Below are positions 1 through 10,598 of a stretch of DNA of 64,000 nt, piece after piece (the stretch's first letter is position 1; each line of letters starts with the position of its first letter). The notes beneath the pieces were generated by a model, which saw nothing but the letters and a program-made list of their open reading frames with translations, had not been told where the DNA came from and did not search any database. Source of the stretch: Stenotrophomonas sp. Ste86 (GTDB lineage Bacteria > Pseudomonadota > Gammaproteobacteria > Xanthomonadales > Xanthomonadaceae); contig NZ_JALJRW010000012.1 in the NCBI RefSeq assembly GCF_024519465.1, positions 62,001 to 126,000 on the forward strand. The letters run 5' to 3'. A program made the translations under genes and the position numbers.

Positions 1-533
1 TTGGAGTTCTGGTAGTCGGTGCTGAAGGGGTAGGCCACCACGCTGTAGCGCGCCTCGTGCAGGGCGCGCGCCTGGATCGCCGGCTTGGTCAGCATCGCCT
101 TGAGTGCAGCGCGCAGCGCAGGCGTCGGCACGCCGATGCGCAGATCGGTATGCGCGGACGTTTCGCCGATGAAGGTGCCCACGCCCTCGCGGAACAGATG
201 GGATGCATCGGTCTTGCACGGATTGAGCAGGTGCACCGCGCGCCACTGGCCATCCTCTTCGCGCAGCAGGAAGGCCACATGGCTGTGGCGCAGGCCGTAC
301 TTGCTCAGGTCCTGGCCGCCACGCGCGATCAGCACGACGTCCACATCCTCCAGCGCATCCAGCGTCTCGGTGGTGGCCAGCGCCACGTCGAACATCGAGG
401 CCAGGGCGGCCGGTGTCGGATAGCGCTCCACGCACTGCGGCTCGGCCTGCGCGCTCGCCACCGCACCCAGCAATACACCGCACAGCACGAGGCGACGCAG
501 GCGTTTGATCAGCGGGCGAGGGGCATCATCCAT
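1..533 (-). CDS. DUF2145 family protein, 3' part outside the window
   Basis: A leftward reading frame opens with ATG at 533 and runs off the left edge after 177 codons without a stop. The N-terminus has basic residues and a hydrophobic stretch (LVLCGVLLGAVASAQA), so a secreted or periplasmic protein is likely. Further on there are the segments VVLIARGGQDLSKYGLRHSH and, near the edge, PFSTDYQNS, which fit the DUF2145 family. Function of that family is not established. The identification is from memory of the family pattern and the C-terminal part cannot be inspected. Confidence 0.7.
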   Translation of the reverse strand, partial: MDDAPRPLIKRLRRLVLCGVLLGAVASAQAEPQCVERYPTPAALASMFDVALATTETLDALEDVDVVLIARGGQDLSKYGLRHSHVAFLLREEDGQWRAVHLLNPCKTDASHLFREGVGTFIGETSAHTDLRIGVPTPALRAALKAMLTKPAIQARALHEARYSVVAYPFSTDYQNS

Positions 534-584
534 GGCGTGTGTTCTCCAGCGGCACCGTGCCGCCGGCGCATCATAGCGCCGCGA

Positions 585-806
585 TCAGCGTGCCCGCTCG
601 CCGCGGCGCATTTCCCGTTCACAGTCGTCGCTGATCGGGACAATCGGCAGTGGCCGGCGATCGCCTTTGCGGTCGCGCAGTGCGGGCTGTTCGCGCGCGG
701 CATCCACCTGCTGCTGGCAATGCCACGACAGCGGGTCGTGCACGGTGTCCATGCTCGAACAGGCGGTCAGCAGCAGGGCCGATGCCGACAACATCCAGAA
801 GCGCAT
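585..806 (-). CDS. Small lipoprotein
   Basis: A 73-residue protein that starts at the ATG at 806 and not at the upstream in-frame ATG at 848, because a purine-rich ribosome-binding site (AAGGAATGGAG) sits just before 806 and the protein then begins with a clean signal peptide. The lipobox is LLTAC, so Cys16 would be lipidated. The mature part is short, polar and rich in charged residues, with a second Cys pair (WHC, DDC). No function is recognised. It lies between the DUF2145 gene and the ELM1-like gene, all on the minus strand. Confidence 0.6.
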   Translation of the reverse strand: MRFWMLSASALLLTACSSMDTVHDPLSWHCQQQVDAAREQPALRDRKGDRRPLPIVPISDDCEREMRRGERAR

Positions 807-882
807 CGGTGTTCTCCATTCCTTGAGGGCCGCCGAATCTACCGTCATCCTGGCGTGGTGGAAAGTGCGTCCCTAGCCGCCG

Positions 883-1854
883 TCATCCGGCAATGCCCAA
901 GCGCACGCGCACCTGTTCGGCCACGCGCGCGGTGTCGCGCAGCGGCTCGATCCGCCCTGCGGTCTGCCACTCCAGCCAACGCGGCTGCAGTCGCCCGCGT
1001 TCGCGCAGGGCCTGCTGAAACTGCGCCAGCCGACCCTGCGCCTGCGCGGCCAAGGCCACTGCCACGGGCATTCGCGTAGCGCAGGCCTCCGACAGCAGGT
1101 TCACCGAATCGGGCGACACCACCACCCGGTTGGCCCAGCCGAGCAACCCGGCATACGGATTGACCCCGTCGCCGCCATCGCCCCAGATCACGTGCGGCAG
1201 ATCGGCGAACGCACTGCGCAGCGCGCCCACCAACGCCGGTGGCGTGCGCCGCGAGGTGGTCGCCAGCAGGCTGCCGCTTTCGGCACGCAGTTGCGCGGCC
1301 ACCTGCTGGAACACCTGCACCATGTCCGGCTCGTGCCACGGCGCGTGCGGGGTAGGGCCGCCCACCAGCAGCGCGGTGCGCGGGCCGGGCAGGGCACCGA
1401 ACGCGGCAAATGCGGCACGCCCGCAGGCCAGCCAGTCGTCGTTGACCGGGTTGAGGCTGCCCAGCAGGGTCAGCACGTTCTCGCCGCGCAGGGTGTCGTG
1501 CTCGGGCACCACCAGCAGGTCCCAATGGCGCGCGCCGATGCGCGGGTCCAGGATCTGCACCACCTTGCTGCCGCGTCGGTGCAGCTCGCGCAGCGCCCCG
1601 GCCGCCTGGCGGCCACAGCCGATGGCCAGCTCCGGCGGGGCGGCGGCCAGTGCCGCAAAGGCATCGCCATAGCCGTGTGCGGCGCCCGGCAATGCGCGCG
1701 GCGCCAGCCAGCGCCACGGCGCGCGCGGGGCCAGGACCAGCGGGTGATGCGCCCCCAGTTTCAACGCAGACGCCAGCGCCACGGCCTGCCGCACATTGCC
1801 GGCACGGCCGTCAGTGATCGTCCAGGGCGGACTCCATCGTTTCACGTATGGCAT
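883..1854 (-). CDS. Mitochondrial fission ELM1 family protein (DUF1022)
   Basis: A 323-residue protein with the N-terminal segment [18 protein letters not shown], the central [12 protein letters not shown] and the C-terminal [21 protein letters not shown]. These are the hallmark blocks of the ELM1/DUF1022 family, named after a plant mitochondrial fission factor. The bacterial members resemble glycosyltransferase-B fold enzymes: a glycine-rich turn and a C-terminal SPDSVN donor-site-like loop. Its substrate is unknown. It is divergent from the nitroreductase gene at 1983, so the 130-bp gap should hold both promoters. Confidence 0.8.
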   Translation of the reverse strand: MPYVKRWSPPWTITDGRAGNVRQAVALASALKLGAHHPLVLAPRAPWRWLAPRALPGAAHGYGDAFAALAAAPPELAIGCGRQAAGALRELHRRGSKVVQILDPRIGARHWDLLVVPEHDTLRGENVLTLLGSLNPVNDDWLACGRAAFAAFGALPGPRTALLVGGPTPHAPWHEPDMVQVFQQVAAQLRAESGSLLATTSRRTPPALVGALRSAFADLPHVIWGDGGDGVNPYAGLLGWANRVVVSPDSVNLLSEACATRMPVAVALAAQAQGRLAQFQQALRERGRLQPRWLEWQTAGRIEPLRDTARVAEQVRVRLGIAG

Positions 1855-1982
1855 TAATTCGTTTCAGTCAGGCTGGGTGTTGCAACTGTCGCGACACTCT
1901 ACACTGCCAGCCTTCGCCGATCGCGCCGTTGCCCGTCACCGGTGGCGATGCCGCCACGGTTCCCCTTTCAACAGGAGGCTTC

Positions 1983-2573
1983 ATGTCCAACGTACTCAAC
2001 GATGCTGCGCTCGACCAGTTGTTCCGTACCGCCCGCACCCAGAACGCCTTCCTCGACAAGCCGGTGGAAGAAAGCCAGCTCAAGGCGCTGTACGAACTGC
2101 TGAAGTGGGGCCCCACCGCCGCCAATGGCAGCCCGGCGCGCTTCGTATTCGTGACCTCCCCCGACGCCAAGGCCAAGCTGGCCCCGGCGTTGTCCGAAGG
2201 CAACCATGACAAGACCCTGGCCGCCCCGGTCACGGTGATCGTCGCCTTCGACGAAGACTTCCACGAAAAGCTGCCCTACCTGTTCCCGCATGCCGACGCC
2301 AAGTCCTGGTTCGACGGCCCGCGCGAAGGTCGCACCGAGTCGGCGTTCCGCAACGGCAGCCTGCAGGGCGCCTACCTGATCCTGGCCGCCCGCGCGCTGG
2401 GCCTGGATGCCGGCCCGATGTCCGGCTTTGACAATGCCAAGGTCGACGAAGCCTTCTTCAAGGGCACCGCGATCAAGTCGAATTTCCTCGTCAATCTGGG
2501 GTACGGTGACCCTTCGGGCCTGTTCCCGCGGCTGCCTCGCCTGAGCTTCGACGAAGCGGCCCGCATCGAATAA
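1983..2573 (+). CDS. RutE-like nitroreductase (malonic semialdehyde reductase family)
   Basis: A 196-residue FMN-dependent nitroreductase-fold protein. It matches E. coli RutE along its length: [50 protein letters not shown] and [16 protein letters not shown]. RutE reduces 3-hydroxypropionate precursors in pyrimidine ring breakdown, but no other rut gene is nearby, so the in-vivo substrate here may differ. The start at 1983 is chosen because AGGAGG lies 5 bases upstream; the frame is open further 5' but without a site. A strong hairpin follows the stop codon. Confidence 0.85.
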   Translation: MSNVLNDAALDQLFRTARTQNAFLDKPVEESQLKALYELLKWGPTAANGSPARFVFVTSPDAKAKLAPALSEGNHDKTLAAPVTVIVAFDEDFHEKLPYLFPHADAKSWFDGPREGRTESAFRNGSLQGAYLILAARALGLDAGPMSGFDNAKVDEAFFKGTAIKSNFLVNLGYGDPSGLFPRLPRLSFDEAARIE

Positions 2574-2592
2574 GCGTTCCCGCCGGACCCTG

Positions 2593-2617
2593 GCCCGTCC
2601 GCGCGGACGGGCTGTTT
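2593..2617 (+). terminator. Rho-independent terminator-like hairpin after the nitroreductase gene
   Basis: A perfect 20-base palindrome (GCCCGTCC stem, GCGC loop, GGACGGGC) ends at 2612 and is followed by a short T-rich stretch TGTTT. It lies 20 bases after the stop codon and before the ribosome-binding site of the yceI-like gene. Confidence 0.55.
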
Positions 2618-2661
2618 GCCTCACCTTCTTCTTTTCCCTTCGCTTTCGAGAGAGACCTGAC

Positions 2662-3375
2662 ATGACCATGACCCGCAAACTGCTGTTGCCGCTGGCCCTG
2701 ACCCTGGCCATCGCCGCCTGCTCCAAGCCGGCCGACGACGCCGCCGCCCCGGCCGCCGATGCCGCTGCTGCCCCGGCCGCTGCCGCCACCACCACCACCC
2801 CGGCTGCCGATGCCGCCGCGGCTGCCCCGGCTGCCGCTGCCATCCAGATCGCCTCGGGCACCTACAAGCTCGACCCGTCGCACACCGACGTGCTGGTCCA
2901 GTGGAGCCACTTCGGCTTCTCGCACCCGACCGCCCACTTCGGCGCCGCCGAAGGCACCCTGGTGTACGACGCGGCCGACGTGACCAAGTCCACCGTGGAA
3001 GTGAAGCTGCCGCTGAGCGGCCTCAACAGCTTCACTGCCAAGTTCGACGAGCACCTCAAGAGCGCCGATTTCTTCGACGCCGCCAAGTTCCCGGCCGCCA
3101 CCTTCAAGAGCACCAAGGTTGAAGCCAACGGCACCAACAAGCTCACCGTCACGGGCGATCTGACCATCAAGGACGTCACCAAGCCGGTGACCCTGGATGT
3201 CACCATCAACGGCGGCGGCGAGCACCCGATGGCCAAGGTCCCGGCCGCCGGCTTCGATGCCACCACCACCATCAAGCGCAGCGATTTCGGCGTCGGCGCG
3301 TATGCCCCGAACGTCAGCGACGAAGTGAACATCCGCATCACCACCGAAGCCACCGGCGAAAAGCCGGCTGCGTAA
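2662..3375 (+). CDS. YceI family lipoprotein
   Basis: A 237-residue protein. It starts with a lipoprotein signal peptide ending in the lipobox AIAAC (Cys20), followed by a low-complexity Ala/Pro/Thr linker (about residues 26-65), then a YceI domain beginning GTYKLDPSHTDVLVQWSHFGFS. YceI domains form lipocalin-like barrels that bind isoprenoids or similar lipids in the periplasm. Later blocks (LKSADFFDAAKFPAATFKST, LTVTGDLTIKDVTKPVTLDV) are typical. The purine-rich GAGAGAGA precedes the ATG. The Ala-rich linker is unusual for the family and looks like a tether from the membrane. Confidence 0.88.
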   Translation: MTMTRKLLLPLALTLAIAACSKPADDAAAPAADAAAAPAAAATTTTPAADAAAAAPAAAAIQIASGTYKLDPSHTDVLVQWSHFGFSHPTAHFGAAEGTLVYDAADVTKSTVEVKLPLSGLNSFTAKFDEHLKSADFFDAAKFPAATFKSTKVEANGTNKLTVTGDLTIKDVTKPVTLDVTINGGGEHPMAKVPAAGFDATTTIKRSDFGVGAYAPNVSDEVNIRITTEATGEKPAA

Positions 3376-3400
3376 TCGGTCGCTGATGTAGAAACAGCAG

Positions 3401-3427
3401 AAAGCCCGCCGAAAGGCGGGTTTTTTG
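3401..3427 (+). terminator. Rho-independent terminator after the yceI-like gene
   Basis: Stem CCCGCC / GGCGGG with a GAAA loop, preceded by AAAG and followed by TTTTTTG; 26 bases after the stop codon. A classical intrinsic terminator. Confidence 0.9.
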
Positions 3428-3556
3428 TTTGTGCGCAACGGGTCCAACGTGTCGTCGGCGTCGGCGTCGGCGTCATGCGCGTGCCCTGGCCGCCGCGCCC
3501 GGCCCCGTACTCGACGACCCGGGCCCCAACCCCGTGTTCGAGGACCATACCCGCCC

Positions 3557-3830
3557 GGTAGAGCCACGTCATCCGTGGCTGCTCTCCGCGCGCACCGTCC
3601 GCCTCACGGCAGCCACGCATGGCGTGGCTCTACCGGGGGCACACCGTTTGCCTCGCGTCAGCCACGCATGGCGTGGCTCTACCGGGTGCACACCGTTTGC
3701 CTCACGTCAGCCACGCATGGCGTGGCTCTACCGGATGCACACCGTCTGCCTTGCGCCAGCCACGCATGGCGTGGCTCTACCGGGTGCACACCGTCTGCCT
3801 CACGTCAGCCACGCATGGCGTGGCTCTACC
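3557..3830. repeat. Cluster of six GTAG (SMAG-type) palindromic elements, five in a 49-bp tandem array
   Basis: Each element is a 24-base hairpin headed by GGTAGAGCC. One copy points rightward at 3557. Five leftward copies begin at 3611, 3660, 3709, 3758 and 3807, exactly 49 bases apart, and end in GGCTCTACC. The 25-base interval between hairpins (consensus around GGGTGCACACCGT) is also conserved, so whole units were tandemly duplicated. Such elements are known in Stenotrophomonas, are thought to be moved by REP-associated tyrosine transposases and can act as mRNA hairpins. The rest of 3428-3891 holds no gene. Confidence 0.9.
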
Positions 3831-3891
3831 TCGCGTATCTGCATCTCGTACACTTCCTCGCTTCGCGCGCCCCCGCGCAAAGGAGCACCCC

Positions 3892-4713
3892 GTGCAAGAC
3901 GCACAGTATTGGATGATGGAATTCTGGACCGGCCTCAGCCTGCTCGACCTGATCGGCGGCACCGTGCTCGGTGCGCTGATCGGCCTGCTGCTCGGCATCG
4001 CCACCTGGCTGGCCATGTACCGCCGCGGCTGGCTGGCGCGCCGTAACCGCTGGCACCACTGGACCGTGGCCACCTACGTGGTGGTGCTGCCACTACTGTT
4101 CGGTTTCACCGGCCTGCAACTGGGCTTTACCGCAGGCGCGCAGCGCGCGCTGTACAAGCAGATCGACCACTTCCAGCCGCACCTGCAGACGCTGGTTGCC
4201 AGCTGGCTGGTCGATTTCGAACAGTCCCTCGACGATCCCGCATTGGCCACGCTCATGCGCAGCGATGCCACCGTGCACGAGGCAACCCGCCAGGTGGTGG
4301 ACGAGTACCTGGCCGACCACCCGCTCCCCGGGGCCGGCTACCTGCAGGGCGAGGGCACGATCCAGCGCTGGACCCGCCGCGGTGTCGGCCATGTGCGCAG
4401 CGCGTTGATGTCGCAGTGGGTGGAAGACAGCCTCTCCAGTGAAGCGGCCGGCTACAGCGGCGTGGACAAAAAGGTCTTCCGCGAAGCGCTCGGCATGCGC
4501 ATGAACGAACTGCTGCACACCCAGGGCGCGATCCGCCTGCTCAAGGCGCAGCTCACCAGCCTGATGCCCGGTATCTACCTCGGCTTGCTGCTGCCGCTGT
4601 TGATCGTCATGGCGCTGGTGCTGCTGGAAATCGGGCTGGCCCGGCGATACGGCTGGCGCCGCACCCCCGTAGAGCCGACCGTTGGTAGGCTGCACTCCGA
4701 ACCGGCTGCGTGA
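3892..4713 (+). CDS. Inner-membrane protein with a periplasmic middle domain; C-terminal tail encoded by a GTAG repeat
   Basis: A 273-residue protein. The GTG start at 3892 is preferred because AAGGAGC precedes it and the frame upstream only reads through the tandem repeats. Membrane segments: LLDLIGGTVLGALIGLLLGIATWLA near the N-terminus, TYVVVLPLLFGFTGLQLGF, and IYLGLLLPLLIVMALVLLEIGLA near the C-terminus, with a helical, charged middle domain between. No family recognised. The last 15 or so residues (from PVEPTVGRL to the end) are read from a GTAG repeat, so the original stop was probably replaced when the element inserted. Confidence 0.65.
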   Translation: MQDAQYWMMEFWTGLSLLDLIGGTVLGALIGLLLGIATWLAMYRRGWLARRNRWHHWTVATYVVVLPLLFGFTGLQLGFTAGAQRALYKQIDHFQPHLQTLVASWLVDFEQSLDDPALATLMRSDATVHEATRQVVDEYLADHPLPGAGYLQGEGTIQRWTRRGVGHVRSALMSQWVEDSLSSEAAGYSGVDKKVFREALGMRMNELLHTQGAIRLLKAQLTSLMPGIYLGLLLPLLIVMALVLLEIGLARRYGWRRTPVEPTVGRLHSEPAA

Positions 4714-4979
4714 ACCGCAACGTCAACGGCAGCCGACCAACGGTCGGCTCTACGGGGGTCGGACGTCGCGTAGAGCCGACCGTTGGTCGGCTGCTCTCCG
4801 AAACCGGCTGCGTGAACCGCAACGTCAGCCGCAACGTCAACGGCAGCCGACCAACGGTCGGCTCTACGGGGTCGGACGTCGCGTAGAGCCGACCGTTGGT
4901 CGGCTGCTCTCCGCACCGGCTGCGTGAGCCGCAACGTCAACCGCAACGTCAACGGCAGCCGACCAACGGTCGGCTCTAC
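4669..4979. repeat. Three facing pairs of GTAG elements
   Basis: Rightward GTAGAGCCGACCGTTGGTCGGCT copies begin at 4669, 4770 and 4883. Each is followed by a leftward copy ending in GGCTCTAC (about 4731-4753, 4845-4867 and 4957-4979). Each pair is an inverted-repeat dimer around an AT-poorer linker containing ACCGGCTGCGTGA and repeated CAACGTCA words, so the array is three duplicated dimers of about 101 and 113 bases. The first element overlaps the end of the preceding gene and carries one mismatch (TTGGTAGGCT). Confidence 0.9.
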
Positions 4980-4982
4980 GGG

Positions 4983-5420
4983 TCAGCCTGCGGCAACCGT
5001 CGCTGCCACCTTGCCCAACCACCCGGTAGCAAAGTCCGTCGGCAGCCGCCGCGTCGGCGCGGTCAACCCGCTGTCACGCAGAAACGCATGCGTGGCCTGC
5101 GCAAAGCCCTGCCGCGCGATCAGCGCCGCCTGTTTTACCGCCGCCTGCTGCTTGCGCAGCTGCACGATCTGCAGGCTCGGCTTACCCGGCGCGGCAAACT
5201 TCTGGTAACGGCGCAGCTCATCGGCCACCAGGGCGATATCCGCGTTGGCCTGCAGCAGCGCCAGCTGCGCCTGTGCCAGCGGCACCAACGCCGTGCGCAG
5301 CGGTGCGACATTGCCGCCCACCGAAGGCGCCACCGCGTTCAAGGCCGTATCCAATGCGGGGTCGGCGCGCTCGGCGCGGTCGATCAGGTCGGTCAGTGCC
5401 GAAGAAGAAACTGCTTGCAT
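4983..5420 (-). CDS. Hypothetical protein, mostly helical
   Basis: A 145-residue protein starting MQAVSSSALTDLIDRAERAD at the ATG at 5420; an upstream in-frame start at 5438 is possible but less natural. Composition is Ala/Leu/Gln-rich with charged residues in heptad-like spacing (residues about 20-110), suggesting a helical bundle. No signal peptide, membrane segment or recognised motif. It ends against the GTAG array and lies downstream of the siderophore-interacting protein gene, same strand, 58 bases apart. Confidence 0.55.
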   Translation of the reverse strand: MQAVSSSALTDLIDRAERADPALDTALNAVAPSVGGNVAPLRTALVPLAQAQLALLQANADIALVADELRRYQKFAAPGKPSLQIVQLRKQQAAVKQAALIARQGFAQATHAFLRDSGLTAPTRRLPTDFATGWLGKVAATVAAG

Positions 5421-5478
5421 GGAAAAGCACCGGCCCAAAACGCGATTGTCGCATCCGCAGCCGGTGCCCGTCGCGGGC

Positions 5479-6276
5479 TCAGTCGCCGTCGTGCTCGTCG
5501 GCGTGGGCCTTCCAGTAGCCGGTCGAGCGGATCCAGTCCTTGGGCACGCCCAGATGCCCCTCGATGTACTTGCGCATCATCCGCGCCCGGCGCGACTCGG
5601 TGGCGATCCAGTAGAACGTATCGCCCTCCGGTTCCTCGAAATCGGTCAGCACATCCTCCAGCAGGGTGCTGCTCACCGCGTCGAAGCCGTTGCGCTCCAG
5701 CCACGACACCCGGATCCGATCGTCCTCGGGCAGCTCCTGACGGTCGGCCGACTCGGGGATTTCGATATACACATCAGCCTGCGCGCCGTCCGGCAGCGTC
5801 TCCAGCCAGCGGCCAATCGCCGGCAGCGCGGTCTCATCGCCGATCAGCACATAGGTATCGAAGTCTGGCGCCGTCACGTGCGAGCCGCGCGGGCCGCCCA
5901 CGGCAATCGCGTCGCCCGGCTGCGCGTTGGCCGCCCAGCTCGAGGCCACGCCATGCCCGTGCAGGACGAAATCCAGCGCCAGCTCACCGGTGTCCAGGTC
6001 CCACCAGCGCGGGGTGTAATCGCGCGACGGCGAGGGCGTCTGCCCGTCCGGGTAGCGCGGGCCGTCGGCGGTCATCGTCGGCACCACGAACTGCCCCTCC
6101 GCATTGGGGAAGAACAGCTTCACGTGGTCGTCCGGCGACAGCGACACAAAGCCTTCCAGTGCCGGCCCGCCCACGATCACCCGACGCATGCACGGGCTGA
6201 TCTCCTCGGTGCGCAGCACCTGCAGGGGGCGGAACTTCACGGTATGACGTACCAGCTTGTTTTCATGCAAAGCCAT
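5479..6276 (-). CDS. Siderophore-interacting protein, NADPH-dependent ferric-chelate reductase (YqjH/ViuB type)
   Basis: A 265-residue FAD-binding reductase-like protein. The FAD-binding half contains MRRVIVGGPALEGF and DYTPRWWD (the RxYTPR-like flavin-binding block); the C-terminal half has VLIGDETALPAIGRWLETLP and FYWIATESRRARMMRKY, typical of siderophore-interacting proteins. They reduce ferric siderophores in the cytoplasm to release iron. ATG at 6276 preferred over an in-frame GTG at 6285. It lies 104 bases downstream of a PadR regulator gene on the same strand, the same pairing as E. coli yqjI-yqjH. Confidence 0.85.
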   Translation of the reverse strand: MALHENKLVRHTVKFRPLQVLRTEEISPCMRRVIVGGPALEGFVSLSPDDHVKLFFPNAEGQFVVPTMTADGPRYPDGQTPSPSRDYTPRWWDLDTGELALDFVLHGHGVASSWAANAQPGDAIAVGGPRGSHVTAPDFDTYVLIGDETALPAIGRWLETLPDGAQADVYIEIPESADRQELPEDDRIRVSWLERNGFDAVSSTLLEDVLTDFEEPEGDTFYWIATESRRARMMRKYIEGHLGVPKDWIRSTGYWKAHADEHDGD

Positions 6277-6380
6277 GGGGAACACCTGTCAGCAAATGCG
6301 CCGCAGTGCGGCGTAGGGGGAAGACCTGGCTGGCCGGGGCTGGCTGGGTCGAATGCATTGAAAAAACGGGGGAGGGCATC

Positions 6381-6884
6381 TCAGCGTCCTTGCCCACGGA
6401 TCACCGCGGCCGCCTCGCGCAGCGCCTGCGCCACGCTGGCCGCGTTGTCCTCGTTCCAGCGGCCGTGGCACAGGGCCAGCGCATGCTTCAACTCACGCAG
6501 GCCATCGCGCACGCTCGGCGGCAAATTGGCCTTGGTGATCGTGCGCGCGCTGGCCCGCACCCGCTGCAGCGCCGCGTCCACCTCCTCGCGCTGCGCGGCC
6601 AGCTCGGCCAGGCCCAGCGCACTGAGCTGGTAGCGCTTGCGCCCACCGTCCTCGACCGCGCCCACCCAACCGGCCGCCTCGAACTGCGCCAGCACCGGGT
6701 AGATCGAGCCCGCACTGGGCGTGTACACCCGCACGAACATGTCGCTGATCAGCTGGATCAGCTCATAGCCATGCCGCGGCTGCTCACCCAGCAGCGCCAA
6801 CACCAGCAGCCGCAGATCGCCGCGGCTGAGGGGCCGGGCGGTCAACGGACGGGCAGGGCGGTCGAGGTCACGCGGAGCAGTCAT
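6381..6884 (-). CDS. PadR family transcriptional regulator (YqjI type)
   Basis: A 167-residue protein with the PadR winged-helix domain: LRLLVLALLGEQPRHGYELI (about residues 24-43), TPSAGSIYPVLAQFEAAGWV (recognition helix) and GGRKRYQLSALG (wing). The C-terminal part is helical and probably dimerises. In E. coli the homologous YqjI represses itself and yqjH in response to nickel and iron. The two TATATA-centred palindromes directly upstream support autoregulation. It has a basic, disordered N-terminal extension but not the His-rich metal-binding tail of YqjI, so the metal response may differ. Confidence 0.85.
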   Translation of the reverse strand: MTAPRDLDRPARPLTARPLSRGDLRLLVLALLGEQPRHGYELIQLISDMFVRVYTPSAGSIYPVLAQFEAAGWVGAVEDGGRKRYQLSALGLAELAAQREEVDAALQRVRASARTITKANLPPSVRDGLRELKHALALCHGRWNEDNAASVAQALREAAAVIRGQGR

Positions 6885-6921
6885 TTCGATATATCGAATG
6901 AAGTGACGGAACGATATATCG
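6885..6921. promoter_or_regulatory. Twin palindromic operator at the padR start
   Basis: A perfect 14-base palindrome TTCGATATATCGAA lies at 6885-6898, immediately upstream of the padR start codon. A second copy shares the core CGATATATCG at 6912-6921. The centres are 25 bases apart. This fits cooperative binding of two PadR/YqjI dimers; the YqjI operators known in E. coli are also TATA-centred inverted repeats. Confidence 0.75.
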
Positions 6922-7201
6922 AAATCATGACCACATCCACCCTCGGAGACAACACGGCAGGGATGCGTTCAGGTCCATAGACCCAGGTGGAATGGCCCGG
7001 CTAACTGCCCAACCCAACCCGTGCGCCTCCATCACGCGATCCACTCGTCACCGGCTAGCGCCCACGCCACCAAGCACCCGATCCTCACTGCGGCGTAAAC
7101 CCGTGATCGCGCGACGCACGCGTAACGGCGAGACCCGTCAGAAATCACGCGACCCACCCACGACTCCGCGCCTCACCCGTAAACCGCGCGTTTCCCCCCG
7201 C

Positions 7202-7420
7202 GATCACGCGACCCACCCGTAACCGCGCGTTCCCCCGCGATCACGCGACCCACCCGTAACCGCGCGTTCCCCCCGCGATCACGCGACCCACCCGTTACCG
7301 CGCGTTCCCCCCGCGATCACGCGACCCACCCGTTACCGCGCGTTGCCCCCGCGATCCGCGACCCACCCGTAACCGCGCATTGTCCCCACGATCACGCGAC
7401 CCACCCACGACCACGCGACC
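7202..7420. repeat. Minisatellite-like tandem repeat, period 37-38 bp
   Basis: Units beginning GATCACGCGACCCACCC recur at 7202, 7239, 7277, 7315, 7353 (degenerate) and 7390, joined by AACCGCGCGTTCCCCC. Weaker related units extend left to about 7100. The units abut without variable spacers, so this is not a CRISPR array. No gene is credible in 6930-7760; the rest of that stretch is C-rich low-complexity DNA. Confidence 0.85.
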
Positions 7421-7425
7421 AACCC

Positions 7426-7449
7426 GGTAGAGCCGGGCCATGCCCGGCT
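7426..7449 (+). repeat. Single GTAG palindromic element
   Basis: GGTAGAGCCGGGCCATGCCCGGCT, a 24-base hairpin of the same class as those at 3.6 and 4.7 kb but with a different stem sequence, directly after the tandem repeat. Confidence 0.85.
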
Positions 7450-7763
7450 GGCCGCGCGCAGCGCGGCCCTTCCGAAGGCCAACCCACCTCCGCCACCGCG
7501 ACGCTGCGTACCCGGCATGGAACAGTCCCCACCACACTCCCCCACAACCACCATGTTCCACACCAATCCCACCACGCCAATCACTCACCCCACAAACGCC
7601 CCACACGCCCGCACTGTCCCCCTTCAACACCCCACCCATCGCACAAACCCAGCCAAAACCCCGCGTGGAACCACCGCCCCACACCCACCAACCTGTCCCC
7701 CCACTGTCCCAAAGACAGCCCCATCCCCCTCCATACGCACCCGTAGCGAAGTAAGCAAACCCC

Positions 7764-7791
7764 TTGGTGCGCTACACTTTGCGGCTAGAAA
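7764..7791 (+). promoter_or_regulatory. Possible sigma-70 promoter of aceE
   Basis: TTGGTG and TAGAAA are 16 bases apart, 43 bases before the aceE start codon, at the point where the C-rich stretch ends. Weak matches; no operator for a PdhR-type regulator is obvious. Confidence 0.3.
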
Positions 7792-7833
7792 TCTAAAACA
7801 GTCGCGCGCGTGCGTGCGGTCATGGGAGCGCAA

Positions 7834-10521
<2,688 letters not shown>

Positions 10522-10542
10522 TTTTGGCTGCTGTAAGGGCTT

Positions 10543-10575
10543 AGATAGAGCGTCCATTGGACGCTCTATCTTTTT
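10543..10575. terminator. Intrinsic terminator of aceE
   Basis: A 13-bp perfect stem (AGATAGAGCGTCC / GGACGCTCTATCT, loop ATT) followed by TTTT, 20 bases after the aceE stop. The next gene's ribosome-binding site begins 10 bases later, so the island boundary lies here. Confidence 0.9.
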
Positions 10576-10598
10576 GGAAGACACAAGGAAGTGAATCA

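Noticed and set aside
1968..3567. Long leftward frames opposite the nitroreductase and yceI-like genes
   Set aside because: Antisense shadows of GC-rich coding DNA; Ala/Gly/Arg-rich translations without motifs.
3611..3830. 49-bp spaced hairpins considered as a CRISPR array
   Set aside because: The intervals between hairpins are themselves nearly identical and the hairpins are GTAG elements found elsewhere in the window.
7100..7420. Regular 37-38 bp repeats considered as a CRISPR array
   Set aside because: Units abut directly, have no unique spacers, and no cas gene is nearby.
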